Shown piece by piece: positions 1-8,510 of a stretch of DNA of 64,000 nt. A program made the translations under genes and the position numbers. Within the stretch, counting starts at the first letter, position 1. The number at the start of each line of letters is the position of its first letter. The stretch lies in the NCBI RefSeq assembly GCF_006874585.1, contig NZ_CP029761.1, positions 2,863,001 to 2,927,000 on the forward strand, given 5' to 3'. This DNA is from Sphingomonas sp. IC081. GTDB taxonomy: Bacteria; Pseudomonadota; Alphaproteobacteria; Sphingomonadales; Sphingomonadaceae. The notes under the pieces were generated by a model, which saw nothing but the letters and a program-made list of their open reading frames with translations, ran no database searches and was not told where the DNA came from.

Positions 1-2016
1 GTCCGCGCCGATCTGGTAGTTGAACGGCACTTGCCCGACTTCCGCGGTCAGCCCCGCGATCCCGGCGAGCGGAGCGCCGCGCCAGATCCAGCAAGGATGG
101 AAAATATCGCCCCAGAACACCGCCCGCTTGCCCTGCGCCGGCGCATCGTCTTCCGGGCGCAGCGGCACCGCGCGCGAACAGAGTTCCAGCTGCGAGGCTC
201 GGCGCGTGCGGGTCATGGCGGCGGAAAGCGTCCAGCCCTTCTCCTCGCCGAACGGCTCGGTGCCGAGGAAGCTGCGGGTGCGCAGCACGGTCCCGGGTGC
301 GAGCGTCAGCGGCGCCGCATAAGCGGGTGAACTGGCCAGCGGCGCGCTGCCGTCGGTGGTGTAGTGCAGCGTGCCCGCCTTCACCGGCTGTTCCAGGCTG
401 GCCGCGATCCTGTCGCCGGCCGCCGTGAACGTGCCCAGCGCCTCAAGCGGCGTGCGGTCATAGCCGATGCCCATGGCCTTCTCGCGCGCCAGTTCGGCCG
501 GCAGGCGCGCGGCGAACTCATCCCACTGCCGGCGCTCCGGCGCGGTCCAGGCGATTTCGGCGAGCATGGCGGCGCGCGGCCACATCTGCCGCTCCATGAT
601 CTCGCCCGTGCGCATGTGTTCGGTCCAGAGGTTCGCCTGGACGCCGAGGATATGCGCGCGCTCGCCGTCGCTCAGCCGCTGCGGCAGAACCGGCGTCTCG
701 TAGAAGCTCTTCCAGTCGATCACCTCGCCCCGGCCTGGCGGCTCGTCGGCGGACATCGACTGCATGTGATCCAGATAGAAGTCCGGCGAGGGCGAAAGCA
801 CCGCGTCGTGCCCGGCCTTGGCAGCGACGATGCCGCCCTCGATGCCGTGCCACGACATGACCGTGGCCGAAGGCGGCACGTGGCCTTCGAGGATCTCGTC
901 CCAGCCGACGATCTTGCGGCCCCTGGCCGCAAGGTAATCGCCGATGCGGGCGATGAACCAGCCTTGCAGCTCGCCCTCGTTCCTGAGGCCAAGCGCCTTG
1001 ATCCGGGCCTGCGCGCGCGGATCGGCGATCCACTGCGCCTTCACCGCCTCGTCGCCGCCGACATGGATATAGGTGGAAGGGAACAGGTCGATCACCTCGT
1101 CCAGCACGTCTTCCAGGAAAGCGAAGGTCGCCTCCTCGGTGTTGAACAGGTTCTCGTAGACGCCCCAGTCGGCGCCCGGCACTTTCGCCGGATCGGCCGC
1201 GGCGGCGAGCATGGGATAGGCCGCAATGGCCGCCGTTGCGTGGCCCGGCATCTCGATCTCGGGCACGATGGTCACGTGGCGCTCGGCCGCATAGGCCACG
1301 ATCTCGCGGATCTCGGCCTTGGTGTAGAAACCTCCGTAGCGCACGGGATGACCCTGCGCGTCGGTTCCGGCAGCCCCGGCCGGACGGCGCCAGGCACCGA
1401 CCGCGATCAGGCGCGGATACCTGTCGATCGGGATGCGCCAACCCTGATCATCGGTCAGGTGCCAATGCAGCACGTTGAGCTTGTCCGCCGCCATGCGGTC
1501 GATCAAGACCTTCACGAAGGCTGCCGACTGGAAATGGCGCGCGGAATCGAGCATCAGCCCGCGCCAGGCAAAGGCCGGGGCATCGTCGATGACCATGGCC
1601 GCGATCGTGCCGTCCTTGGAGGCGGCAATCAGCTGCCAGAGCGTTTCCGCACCGTAGAACAGCCCGGCGTCGGTGCCGGCCTCGATGGTGACGGCACCGG
1701 GCGTCACCGTCAGCCGATAGGCTTCCGCGCCTGCGACCGCCGAATTGCGGCGAAAGCGGATGCGCCCCCCGGACGAGGCGGCCAGCTGCGGCGCGCCGGT
1801 ATGGCGGAGGAGGTCTGCCAGCCGGCGCGCCGCCGCCCGTTCGCCGCTGTCTGTCGCCGCAATGCGGGCATGGCGGAAATCGAACCGCCCCTGCTGCGGC
1901 TCGACTTTCGCCGGAAGCGGAAGCAAGGGCGGAGAGGCCGCCTCGGCCTCCCCGGAAACGGGCCCGCAAGCGAGCCCGAAAACGACAGCGGCGACGAGGA
2001 CGAATGAGCGCATCAT
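1..2016 (-). CDS. Beta-N-acetylhexosaminidase, GH20 family (3' end outside window)
   Basis: Removes terminal N-acetylhexosamine residues from chitobiose, glycans or muropeptides. Reading from the ATG at 2016, the protein starts MMRSFVLVAAVVFG, an export signal that runs to about residue 25. A GH20 N-terminal domain follows, then the barrel opening (AFAWRGLMLDSARHF) and the catalytic HVGGDE motif at about residues 318-323, where the Asp-Glu pair supports substrate-assisted catalysis. The frame is open to base 1, giving 672 codons, and ends in a C-terminal beta domain (VPFNYQIGAD) typical just before the family's end, so little is missing. A second ATG at 2013 is equally possible. The gene lies 127 bp downstream of the S10 peptidase on the same strand. 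The family is certain; the natural substrate is not. Confidence 0.93.
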   Translation of the reverse strand, partial: MMRSFVLVAAVVFGLACGPVSGEAEAASPPLLPLPAKVEPQQGRFDFRHARIAATDSGERAAARRLADLLRHTGAPQLAASSGGRIRFRRNSAVAGAEAYRLTVTPGAVTIEAGTDAGLFYGAETLWQLIAASKDGTIAAMVIDDAPAFAWRGLMLDSARHFQSAAFVKVLIDRMAADKLNVLHWHLTDDQGWRIPIDRYPRLIAVGAWRRPAGAAGTDAQGHPVRYGGFYTKAEIREIVAYAAERHVTIVPEIEMPGHATAAIAAYPMLAAAADPAKVPGADWGVYENLFNTEEATFAFLEDVLDEVIDLFPSTYIHVGGDEAVKAQWIADPRAQARIKALGLRNEGELQGWFIARIGDYLAARGRKIVGWDEILEGHVPPSATVMSWHGIEGGIVAAKAGHDAVLSPSPDFYLDHMQSMSADEPPGRGEVIDWKSFYETPVLPQRLSDGERAHILGVQANLWTEHMRTGEIMERQMWPRAAMLAEIAWTAPERRQWDEFAARLPAELAREKAMGIGYDRTPLEALGTFTAAGDRIAASLEQPVKAGTLHYTTDGSAPLASSPAYAAPLTLAPGTVLRTRSFLGTEPFGEEKGWTLSAAMTRTRRASQLELCSRAVPLRPEDDAPAQGKRAVFWGDIFHPCWIWRGAPLAGIAGLTAEVGQVPFNYQIGAD

Positions 2017-2040
2017 GTCAGTCTATCCGCTGAATGCCGG

Positions 2041-2062
2041 ATACGAAACTTTCGTTTCGGAT
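2041..2062. promoter_or_regulatory. Imperfect palindrome upstream of the GH20 gene
   Basis: ATACGAAAC and GTTTCGGAT flank a TTTC spacer, which makes an interrupted inverted repeat 25 bases before the GH20 start. The half-sites and spacing resemble operators of LacI-type sugar regulators. No regulator gene lies nearby, so this is inference from symmetry alone. Confidence 0.35.
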
Positions 2063-2092
2063 TGTGCGCCCCCGACACGACCGCTGTGAGCA

Positions 2093-2120
2093 GGGGCCGG
2101 AAGTCCGCACTTCCGGCCCC
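2093..2120 (-). terminator. Hairpin downstream of the S10 peptidase gene
   Basis: A perfect 12-bp stem, GGGGCCGGAAGT with its complement, around a CCGC loop, 24 bases past the S10 stop codon. No clear T run follows on the minus strand, so it may act as a weak or Rho-assisted terminator, or stabilise the 3' end. Confidence 0.5.
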
Positions 2121-2143
2121 TTCGCGCTCACCCGATCCGTCGA

Positions 2144-3718
2144 TCAGTCGCCGCTCTGTGCTGCGGCGTAGAAGGCATCGAGATCGTCCTTCATCTTTTT
2201 CATCGACGGCGGGTCGATGTAGATCATGTGGCCGGACTCGTAATAGGTGTAGGTGATGTTGCGCTTCAGTCCCTCGGGGATCGACATGTGGGCAAGGTCC
2301 CACTCGGCCCCGAAGAACGGCGTCGCCAGGTCGTAGTAACCGTTCATCGCCAGCACCTTGAGATGCGGATTCTGCCGCATCGCCGCCGCCAGATCGAGGC
2401 TGGTCGCCGCCAGTGCCTGCTTGCGCCCGTCATCGGCCACGTGGCTCTGGTCCCAGCCGCGCAGCATGCCCGAATAGTAGTTCGGGCGGTAATAGAGCTG
2501 GGTCTTGTAGCCCAGCGTGCCGAACAGGTAGCTGTTGAGCGCGGCAACGTAAGGCCCGGTCATCGAGGTATCGGTGGCGTCGTACTCGGGCCGGTCGCCC
2601 AGCACTTCCGATTCAGGCCCCATGAAGCGCGAGTCGAGACGGCCGATGGTCTCGGCGGAATCGCGCAGCAGTTCCTTGCGGTAACGGTTGAGATCGATGC
2701 GCAAGTTGCCCGCCAGCAGCACCTGCGGCGCAATGCCGGTATAGGCGGAAAGCTGCCCGGCAATCGCCTGGCGCTGGTCGGCCGGCAGGTTGAAGCCCTG
2801 CGCCAGCGCATTGAGATAAGGCCCGGTGGCAAAGCGACGCACTTCGGTGAGGAAGGGTTCGAGCGCGGCGGGCCTGTTTGCAAGGCGATGGTGATACCAC
2901 GCGGTCGCCGCGTAGCTCGGCAGCATGCGCACTTCGTCGATGTCGAAGCCGACCTGGCGGGCGCCGTAATTGAGGATCGAGGACTGGAGGATGATGCCGT
3001 TGGGCTGCACCCCCGCCTTCTGCAACGACAGCGCCAGCCCCGCCGCACGCAGCGTGCCATAGCTTTCGCCGTAGACGAACTTGGGCGAGTTCCAGCGGTC
3101 GTTGATCGACAGGTAGCGCACGATGCCCTGGGTGAAGGTCTTGAGGTCGTTGTCGACGCCCCAGAACTCGCTCGCCTGATGCTTGCCGAGCGGGCGCGAC
3201 AAGCCGGTGCCCAGCGCGTCGATGAAGACAAGGTCCGAAATGTCGAGCATCGTCAGCGGGTTCTTGCCGATGGCGAAAGGTGCAGGCGCATAGGCGGTCG
3301 GCGTCGGCGTATCGACTCGCACCGGCCCCCAGCTGCCCATGTGCAGCCACATCGTCGACGAGCCGGGCCCTCCGTTGAACAGGAAGGTCACCGGACGCCT
3401 GGCCTTCGACCCGAGGTTGTCGGCGGTATAGGCGACGTAGAACAGGCTGGCGATCGCCTCGCCGTCGTCGTCGCGCAGGGTCAGGTGGCCGGGGGTGGCG
3501 GTATAGGCGATCTTCTGGCCGCGCGCGGTGGTCACGCTGTCCTTGCGCGGCTGGGCATCCTCGACCGCGCTGGCCTCGACCTTGTCGACCTTGTCGGGCT
3601 TGCCGGCATCGGCCTTGGCAGCATCCTGCGCATCAGCCTTGCCGGCGTGATCCTGCGCCATGGCCGGCGTGAAGACGAGTGCCGACGATACGGCTAGAAC
3701 GGTGAGAAAGCGGCGCAT
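2144..3718 (-). CDS. S10 family serine carboxypeptidase-like peptidase, exported
   Basis: Predicted secreted serine carboxypeptidase (524 residues) that trims C-terminal residues from peptides. An N-terminal signal (MRRFLTVLAVSSALVFTPAMA) is followed by a low-complexity Ala/Lys/Asp stretch to about residue 55. The core shows the oxyanion motif NGGPGSS at about 115-121, the nucleophile Ser219 in GESYG, an Asp in NGYYDLATP and the His in SGHMIYID near the C-terminus, so the whole S10 triad is present. The ATG at 3718 is preferred over one nine codons upstream because AGGGGA sits at proper spacing before it. It is divergent from the DUF885 peptidase across a 315-bp region that holds palindromic sites, which suggests joint control. 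Confidence 0.93.
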   Translation of the reverse strand: MRRFLTVLAVSSALVFTPAMAQDHAGKADAQDAAKADAGKPDKVDKVEASAVEDAQPRKDSVTTARGQKIAYTATPGHLTLRDDDGEAIASLFYVAYTADNLGSKARRPVTFLFNGGPGSSTMWLHMGSWGPVRVDTPTPTAYAPAPFAIGKNPLTMLDISDLVFIDALGTGLSRPLGKHQASEFWGVDNDLKTFTQGIVRYLSINDRWNSPKFVYGESYGTLRAAGLALSLQKAGVQPNGIILQSSILNYGARQVGFDIDEVRMLPSYAATAWYHHRLANRPAALEPFLTEVRRFATGPYLNALAQGFNLPADQRQAIAGQLSAYTGIAPQVLLAGNLRIDLNRYRKELLRDSAETIGRLDSRFMGPESEVLGDRPEYDATDTSMTGPYVAALNSYLFGTLGYKTQLYYRPNYYSGMLRGWDQSHVADDGRKQALAATSLDLAAAMRQNPHLKVLAMNGYYDLATPFFGAEWDLAHMSIPEGLKRNITYTYYESGHMIYIDPPSMKKMKDDLDAFYAAAQSGD

Positions 3719-3841
3719 GCGGCAGTGTCCCCTGTAGTGCCGCACGCCCTTCGAACGCCCGCAAGCCGCCGGGAACGCTTTTCCCTGCTCCGGCGGCGAT
3801 GACGATCTGGCTGCGGCCCGTTGTCGTGATCAAAGTGGTGC

Positions 3842-3854
3842 AGATCGTATATCT
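3842..3854. promoter_or_regulatory. Palindromic AGATcgtatATCT site in the S10/DUF885 divergent promoter
   Basis: Arms AGAT and ATCT surround CGTAT, the same core found in the 3992-4007 and 7479-7488 sites. It lies 124 bases upstream of the S10 start. This gene-free stretch (3719-4033) otherwise holds only the divergent promoters. Assignment as an operator is inferred. Confidence 0.35.
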
Positions 3855-3991
3855 AATACTCATCAGGCATAGCACTGCCGCCCATCCGGTCAACAGGGCT
3901 GCTGCAAGAACGACAAGCCTGACACTTCCGTTACAAATTAGCCCCTCCCGTGCCGGGGCGCTTTCTGCTACAGGGCCGCCGCAAGAAATAC

Positions 3992-4007
3992 CGTATATCC
4001 GCATACG
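3992..4007. promoter_or_regulatory. Inverted repeat CGTAT-N6-ATACG before the DUF885 gene
   Basis: CGTAT and ATACG arms separated by ATCCGC, 27 bases upstream of the TTG start at 4034, a position where a repressor would block transcription or early elongation. The half-sites match those of the palindrome between the M24 and DapA-family genes. The responsible regulator is not in the window. Confidence 0.4.
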
Positions 4008-4033
4008 ATAGACGAAGTTCGAAGGGACCGCTC

Positions 4034-5794
4034 TTGTCCACTGTCGTTTTCCGCTGTTTCTCGGCCCTCCTGCTTGCCGGCGCGGCAATGCCCGCGTTTG
4101 CTCAGGCACAGGCGGGCAGCGCGGACGCCCAGTTCAAGGCGATCACCGACAAGGAATGGGCCTGGCGCAAGCAGCAGCAGGGCGACGACGACGGCCCGGG
4201 CAAGCTGCGCGCCCACCTGCCCGACGTCACCCCCAAGGCCCAGGCTGCGCGCCTCGCCACCTGGCAGGATGTACGGCGGCAGGTCGCCGCGATCCCGGCC
4301 GACACGCTTTCGCCCGCCGTGCGCGTGGACCAGCAGGTCTATCTGAACCAGATCGACGTGCTGATCGCCCAGCAGCAGTTCCACGAGTGGGAAAAGCCGG
4401 TCAATTCGGACACCAGCTTCTGGAGCGGTCTTGCCGGCATGGGCCGCCGGACGTTCTCCACCGAGGAGGAATACCGCCGCTACATCGCGCTGATGACCGA
4501 GTTCCCGCGCTACTTCCGCGACCAGACCGCCAACATGAAGGCGGGTCTCGCACGCGGGTTCACGGCGCCGCAAGTGACGCTGAAGGGCCGTGACGAATCC
4601 ATCGCCTCGGTCGCGAACAAGGCGGCTGAGGACACGGTGTTCTTCGAACCTTTCAAGGCGATGCCCGCCGCGATCCCCGCCGCCACGCAGGCCGAACTGC
4701 GCGCGGCAGGCCTCAGGGCAATCAACGAGGCGGTGCTGCCTGCCTACAGGGACCTGCTGCGCTTCGTTCGCACCACCTACATCCCCGGCGCGCGCAAGGA
4801 ACTGGCCGCCGAGACCCTGCCCGACGGCAAGGCCTACTACCGCTCGGTCATCAAGGAATACGCGACGACCGACATGACGCCGGAGCAGATCCACGCGATC
4901 GGTCTCTCGGAAATCGCCAAGATCCGCGCGGAAATGCAGGAAACCATGAAGGAGGCGAAGTTCGACGGCGACCTGCCCGCCTTCCTCCAGTTCCTGCGCA
5001 CCGACCCGCAGTTCTATGTGAAGACCCCGCAGGCCCTGCTCGACCGCGCCGCCTGGACCGCCAAGGAAGTGGACCGCAAGATCGGCCGCTTCATCGGCCA
5101 CCTGCCGCGCCAGCGCTTCGGCATCGTGCCCGTGCCCGACGACATCGCCCCGTTCTACACCGCCGGTCGCGGCGGGCCCGGCGTCTACCTCGTCAACACC
5201 TACGACCTGCCGAGCCGCCCGCTCTATTCGCTGCCCGCGCTGACGCTGCACGAAAGCGCCCCCGGCCACGCCTTCCAGATGCCGATCGCGGCCGAGAACA
5301 AGGACCAGCCGGACTTCCGCCGCGAGACCTATATCTCGGCCTTTGGCGAAGGCTGGGCGCTCTATACCGAACGCCTCGGCACCGACATGGGCATCTACCA
5401 GACGCCTTACGAGAAGTTCGGCATGCTCAGCTACCAGGCCTGGCGTGCGGCGCGCCTTGTCGTCGATACCGGTGTCCACCACTATGGCTGGAGCCGCGCG
5501 CAGGCGCAGCAGTACCTGCACGACAACACCGCACTGTCCAACCACGAGATCGAGACCGAGGTGGACCGCTACATCGCCTGGCCGGGGCAGGCGCTGGCCT
5601 ACTACCTCGGCGAAATGACGATCATGCAGGGCCGCCGCAAGGCCGAGGCCGCGCTTGGCCCCAAGTTCAACATCCGCGCCTTCCACGATACCGTGCTGGC
5701 CCTGGGATCGGTGCCGCTGCCGATCCTCTCCGCCCGCATCGACCAGTTCATCGCCGAAGGCGGCAAGGGTCCCTATCCCGACGAGGAGTCCTGA
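4034..5794 (+). CDS. DUF885 family metallopeptidase-like protein, exported
   Basis: A member of the DUF885 family, distantly related to zinc peptidases that carry an HExxH-like site. The protein has 586 residues if translation starts at the TTG at 4034, which gives a clean signal peptide (LSTVVFRCFSALLLAGAAMPAFAQA) and has AAGGGA at good spacing. The upstream ATG at 3950 would add 28 charged residues before the signal and is rejected. The family motif HESAPGHAFQ lies at about residues 406-415 (His406, Glu407, His412), followed by FGEGWALYTE, which supplies the likely third ligand. Acting in the periplasm, it probably cleaves peptides, but its substrate cannot be read from the sequence. It is divergent from the S10 peptidase. 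Confidence 0.88.
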   Translation: MSTVVFRCFSALLLAGAAMPAFAQAQAGSADAQFKAITDKEWAWRKQQQGDDDGPGKLRAHLPDVTPKAQAARLATWQDVRRQVAAIPADTLSPAVRVDQQVYLNQIDVLIAQQQFHEWEKPVNSDTSFWSGLAGMGRRTFSTEEEYRRYIALMTEFPRYFRDQTANMKAGLARGFTAPQVTLKGRDESIASVANKAAEDTVFFEPFKAMPAAIPAATQAELRAAGLRAINEAVLPAYRDLLRFVRTTYIPGARKELAAETLPDGKAYYRSVIKEYATTDMTPEQIHAIGLSEIAKIRAEMQETMKEAKFDGDLPAFLQFLRTDPQFYVKTPQALLDRAAWTAKEVDRKIGRFIGHLPRQRFGIVPVPDDIAPFYTAGRGGPGVYLVNTYDLPSRPLYSLPALTLHESAPGHAFQMPIAAENKDQPDFRRETYISAFGEGWALYTERLGTDMGIYQTPYEKFGMLSYQAWRAARLVVDTGVHHYGWSRAQAQQYLHDNTALSNHEIETEVDRYIAWPGQALAYYLGEMTIMQGRRKAEAALGPKFNIRAFHDTVLALGSVPLPILSARIDQFIAEGGKGPYPDEES

Positions 5795-5853
5795 CGATCG
5801 CGAGACGGGCGGCAAAGATCGCCCGCCGGATCCGACGAGCCCACGGGTCGCGA

Positions 5854-5881
5854 GGAGGGGGTGGCAACAGCCGCCCCCTCC
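5854..5881 (+). terminator. Rho-independent terminator after the DUF885 gene
   Basis: A 12-bp stem (GGAGGGGGTGGC and GCCGCCCCCTCC, one G-U pair) with an AACA loop, followed by a T-rich tail (GTTTATTCTTGATATTTT). It lies 60 bases past the DUF885 stop codon. Confidence 0.8.
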
Positions 5882-6064
5882 GTTTATTCTTGATATTTTA
5901 AGAGATTAAAGCAGGGGAGCATAGCCCCCCTGCACCCCCAAGACCGTCTAGGTCACGCGGGCCAGCAGCGTTGTGCGCCCACTTGCCGCAGCGAGAAGAG
6001 AATGGCCTTCGGCCGAAACCCGATTGCTAAATCCAACGCCGGGCCGCCCCATACCAACTCACTC

Positions 6065-6149
6065 CGTCATCCCCGCGAAGGCGGAGATCCCGCTGTTCTT
6101 GGCGCGCTTGGCGAAAGAAAGCGGGGCCCCCGCCTTCGCGGGGATGACG
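6065..6149. repeat. REP-like inverted repeat, GTCATCCCCGCGAAGGCGG type
   Basis: CGTCATCCCCGCGAAGGCGG at 6065-6084 and its exact complement at 6130-6149 enclose a 45-base loop. This palindromic unit is a common dispersed repeat in sphingomonads and other high-GC proteobacteria. It sits in the 385-bp space between the ends of the convergent DUF885 and M24 genes. Apart from this repeat, the terminator at 5854 and a small GCAGGGG hairpin near 5911-5933, I see nothing in that space. Confidence 0.8.
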
Positions 6150-6179
6150 AGGTTGACCGGTTGATTGGCCGCGTTCCGT

Positions 6180-7397
6180 TCAGCCGAACGGCTTATCGAT
6201 CGACGGCTGCGGCTCGGTAAACCACTTCGCGCCGCTGTCGGTCACATAGAAGTGATCCTCCAGACGCACCCCGAAACGATCGGGGATGACGATCATCGGC
6301 TCGTTCGAGAAGCACATGCCCGGTGCCAGCGGCGTCTTGTCGCCCCGCACCAGATAGGCCGGTTCGTGGATCGACAGCCCGATGCCGTGGCCGGTGCGAT
6401 GCGGCAGGCCGGGCAGCTTGTAGTCCGGCCCCAGCCCGGCCTTCTCCAGCACCGCACGCGCGGCGTAGTCGACCAGTTCGCAGGGCTTGCCCGGCTCGAC
6501 GGCGTCGAAGGCGGCCTGCTGCGCGGTGCGTTCGAGTTCCCAGATCGCCCGCTGCTCGTCGTTGGCCTCACCAAAGACGTAAGTACGGGTAATGTCCGAG
6601 TGATAACCGGCAACACGGCAGCCGGTATCGATCAGCACGATCTCGCCTTCCTGCAGTTCGCGGTCGCCGGGCAGGCCATGCGGATAGGCGCTGGCGAGGC
6701 CGAACTGGACGATCACGAAGGCATTGCCGCCGGGGGCACCGATCGCGCGGTGGGCTTCGTCGATGAACCGGGCGACTTCGCTGGCGCGGATGCCGGGCCG
6801 CAGGATGCTGGCGGCGCGGCGGTGCACTTCCAGCGTCATCGACTTGGCCTGCTGCATCAGCGCCAGTTCGGCGGCCGACTTGACCATGCGGCACCCATCG
6901 ATCACCGGCGCGCCGGAGACGAGCGTGGCCGACGGCGCGTCCCGGGCGATGCGGTCGACAAACAGGTAGCTCATCGCCGGATCGATCGCGAGGCGCGAGA
7001 CACCCTTTTCGCGCAGCGCCGCGGCGAGCAGCGCGGTGGGGCTTTCATCCTCCTCCCAGAGGCGGAAGTCGGCCTCGATCAGCAGCCCTGCTTCCAGCGT
7101 GCCCAGTTCGAAGCGCGGCGCGATCAGGATCGGCGCGCCGTCCACCGGCAGCAGCAACGCCACCAGACGCTCGGATTCGCTCCAGGCGAGCCCGGCAAAA
7201 TAGTTGAGGCTGGCGCCCGCCGTCACGAGCAGCGCCTCGGCGCCGATGTCGCGCGTGAGGCGACGAGCCTTGTCGATGCGGGCCATGCGCTCGTCCAGCG
7301 TGATCGCCGGCGCGGGATCGGCCCAGGGGCGGATCTGCGCCAGCTGCTCGGCCGCATTCGACCCGCCGATACCTCCGGCTGCATTACCCTGTGCCAC
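6180..7397 (-). CDS. M24 family metallopeptidase (Xaa-Pro dipeptidase/aminopeptidase-like)
   Basis: A cytoplasmic di-metal peptidase of the pita-bread fold (405 residues), of the kind that cleaves X-Pro peptides. All five metal ligands are recognisable: Asp in IDTGCRVAG, Asp in HSDITRTYVFG, His in GHGIGLSIHEP, and Glu in FSNEPMIV and RLEDHFYV. A creatinase-type N-terminal domain precedes them. The GTG at 7397 is chosen because CAGGAG lies six bases upstream. The same frame continues much further upstream, but that extension is antisense to the DapA-family gene and is not real. The gene is divergent from the DapA-family gene across 123 bp that hold a perfect palindrome. A prolidase-like role next to a possible hydroxyproline-pathway lyase suggests use of Pro/Hyp peptides, which is inference. 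Confidence 0.92.
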   Translation of the reverse strand: MAQGNAAGGIGGSNAAEQLAQIRPWADPAPAITLDERMARIDKARRLTRDIGAEALLVTAGASLNYFAGLAWSESERLVALLLPVDGAPILIAPRFELGTLEAGLLIEADFRLWEEDESPTALLAAALREKGVSRLAIDPAMSYLFVDRIARDAPSATLVSGAPVIDGCRMVKSAAELALMQQAKSMTLEVHRRAASILRPGIRASEVARFIDEAHRAIGAPGGNAFVIVQFGLASAYPHGLPGDRELQEGEIVLIDTGCRVAGYHSDITRTYVFGEANDEQRAIWELERTAQQAAFDAVEPGKPCELVDYAARAVLEKAGLGPDYKLPGLPHRTGHGIGLSIHEPAYLVRGDKTPLAPGMCFSNEPMIVIPDRFGVRLEDHFYVTDSGAKWFTEPQPSIDKPFG

Positions 7398-7475
7398 CGT
7401 CAACTCCTGTCCAGATAGATGGGGAGCGCTAGCATTTCCGGGGGCTCCCAGAAAGCCATTGCTTAGGTCTATCAT

Positions 7476-7490
7476 ATATCGTATACGAAT
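7476..7490. promoter_or_regulatory. Perfect palindrome TCGTATACGA, GntR/FadR-type operator
   Basis: The core TCGTATACGA (7479-7488) fits the TNGT-N-ACNA pattern known for FadR-subfamily GntR regulators. It is centred between the divergent M24 (start 7397) and DapA-family (start 7521) genes, so one regulator could control both. No GntR gene lies in the window. Confidence 0.55.
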
Positions 7491-7520
7491 GTTCCAGTCA
7501 ATTTTCAGGAACACCCGACG

Positions 7521-8429
7521 ATGCCTTCGACCAAGACGCTCTGGACCGGGGTCTACCCCGCAGCAACCACCCAGTTTGCGCCGGACTACTCGGTCGATGC
7601 CGATGCCACCCAGGCCGTGCAGACCGCGCTGGTCGACGACGGCGTCGACGGCCTGATCCTGCTCGGCACCTGCGGCGAGAACAACTCGCTGGAAGCCGAC
7701 GAGAAGCGCAAGATCCTCGCCGGTGCGGTGGAAGCCGTCGGCGCCCGCGTGCCGCTGGTGGCGGGCGTTTCGGAGTTCACCACCGAACGCGCAGTCGCCT
7801 ATGCCAAGGATGCCGAGAAGATCGGTGTCGACGCGCTGATGCTGCTGCCGGCGATGGTCTACGTGCCCACCACCGAGGAACTGGTCACCCACTTCCGCAC
7901 CGTCGCCGAGGCGACCTCGCTGCCGATCATGCTCTACAACAACCCGCCGGCCTATCGCGTCAACGTCAGCGCCGAGGCACTGGAAGCGCTGGCCGACGTG
8001 CCGAACATCGTCGCGGTCAAGGAAAGCGCGCCCGATACCCGCCGCTTCACCGACCTCATCAACCGCTTCGGTGATCGCTACTCGGTCATGGCCGGTCTCG
8101 ACGACGTCGCCCTCGAAGGCATGATGCTGGGCGCCAGCGGCTGGGTTTCGGGCCTCACCAGCGCCTTCCCGCGTGAATCGGTGCGCCTGATCGCCGCCTT
8201 CAACGAAGGCAACATCGAGGAAGCCCGCGCGATCTACCGCTGGTTCATGCCGCTGCTCCACCTCGATGCCGAGCATGACCTCGTGCAGTCGATCAAGCTG
8301 GCCGAAACGATCATGGGCCGCGGCACCGAGCGCGTGCGCATGCCGCGCATGCCGCTCTCGGGCAAGCGCCGCGAAGACGTGATCCAGTGGGTCGAGACCT
8401 GCAAGGCGACCCGCCCCTGCGGCGAGTGA
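7521..8429 (+). CDS. Dihydrodipicolinate synthase (DapA) family lyase/deaminase
   Basis: A class I aldolase-type TIM barrel of 302 residues that forms a Schiff base with a 2-keto acid. The catalytic Lys is Lys167 in IVAVKES, with the partner Tyr139 in MLYNNPP and the carboxylate-binding motif GTCGE near residue 50. The N-terminus WTGVYPAATTQF and the context argue against biosynthetic DapA: a prolidase-like gene stands opposite and a GntR-type operator lies between. The family also contains 1-pyrroline-4-hydroxy-2-carboxylate deaminase (hydroxyproline catabolism), N-acetylneuraminate lyase and sugar-acid dehydratases. The hydroxyproline role is my favoured inference, but no racemase, oxidase or semialdehyde dehydrogenase lies beside it to confirm this. 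AGGAA precedes the ATG. Confidence 0.85.
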   Translation: MPSTKTLWTGVYPAATTQFAPDYSVDADATQAVQTALVDDGVDGLILLGTCGENNSLEADEKRKILAGAVEAVGARVPLVAGVSEFTTERAVAYAKDAEKIGVDALMLLPAMVYVPTTEELVTHFRTVAEATSLPIMLYNNPPAYRVNVSAEALEALADVPNIVAVKESAPDTRRFTDLINRFGDRYSVMAGLDDVALEGMMLGASGWVSGLTSAFPRESVRLIAAFNEGNIEEARAIYRWFMPLLHLDAEHDLVQSIKLAETIMGRGTERVRMPRMPLSGKRREDVIQWVETCKATRPCGE

Positions 8430-8460
8430 TGCCACGAGGCGGCCGTAACCCGGGATAACG

Positions 8461-8498
8461 AAAGGCCCGCGATGCTCTGCGCATCGCGGGCCTTTTTC
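8461..8498. terminator. Bidirectional terminator after the DapA-family gene
   Basis: AAAGGCCCGCGATG and its exact complement around a short CTCTG loop, with T5 on the plus strand and AAA before the stem. It serves the convergent DapA-family and HAD genes. Confidence 0.9.
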
Positions 8499-8510
8499 TT
8501 AGTTGGTCTG

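Noticed and set aside
6180..8435. A 751-codon minus-strand frame that would fuse the M24 peptidase to a long N-terminal domain
   Set aside because: The extra 345 residues are antisense to the DapA-family gene; the GTG at 7397 has a good ribosome site and the region between holds the divergent promoter.
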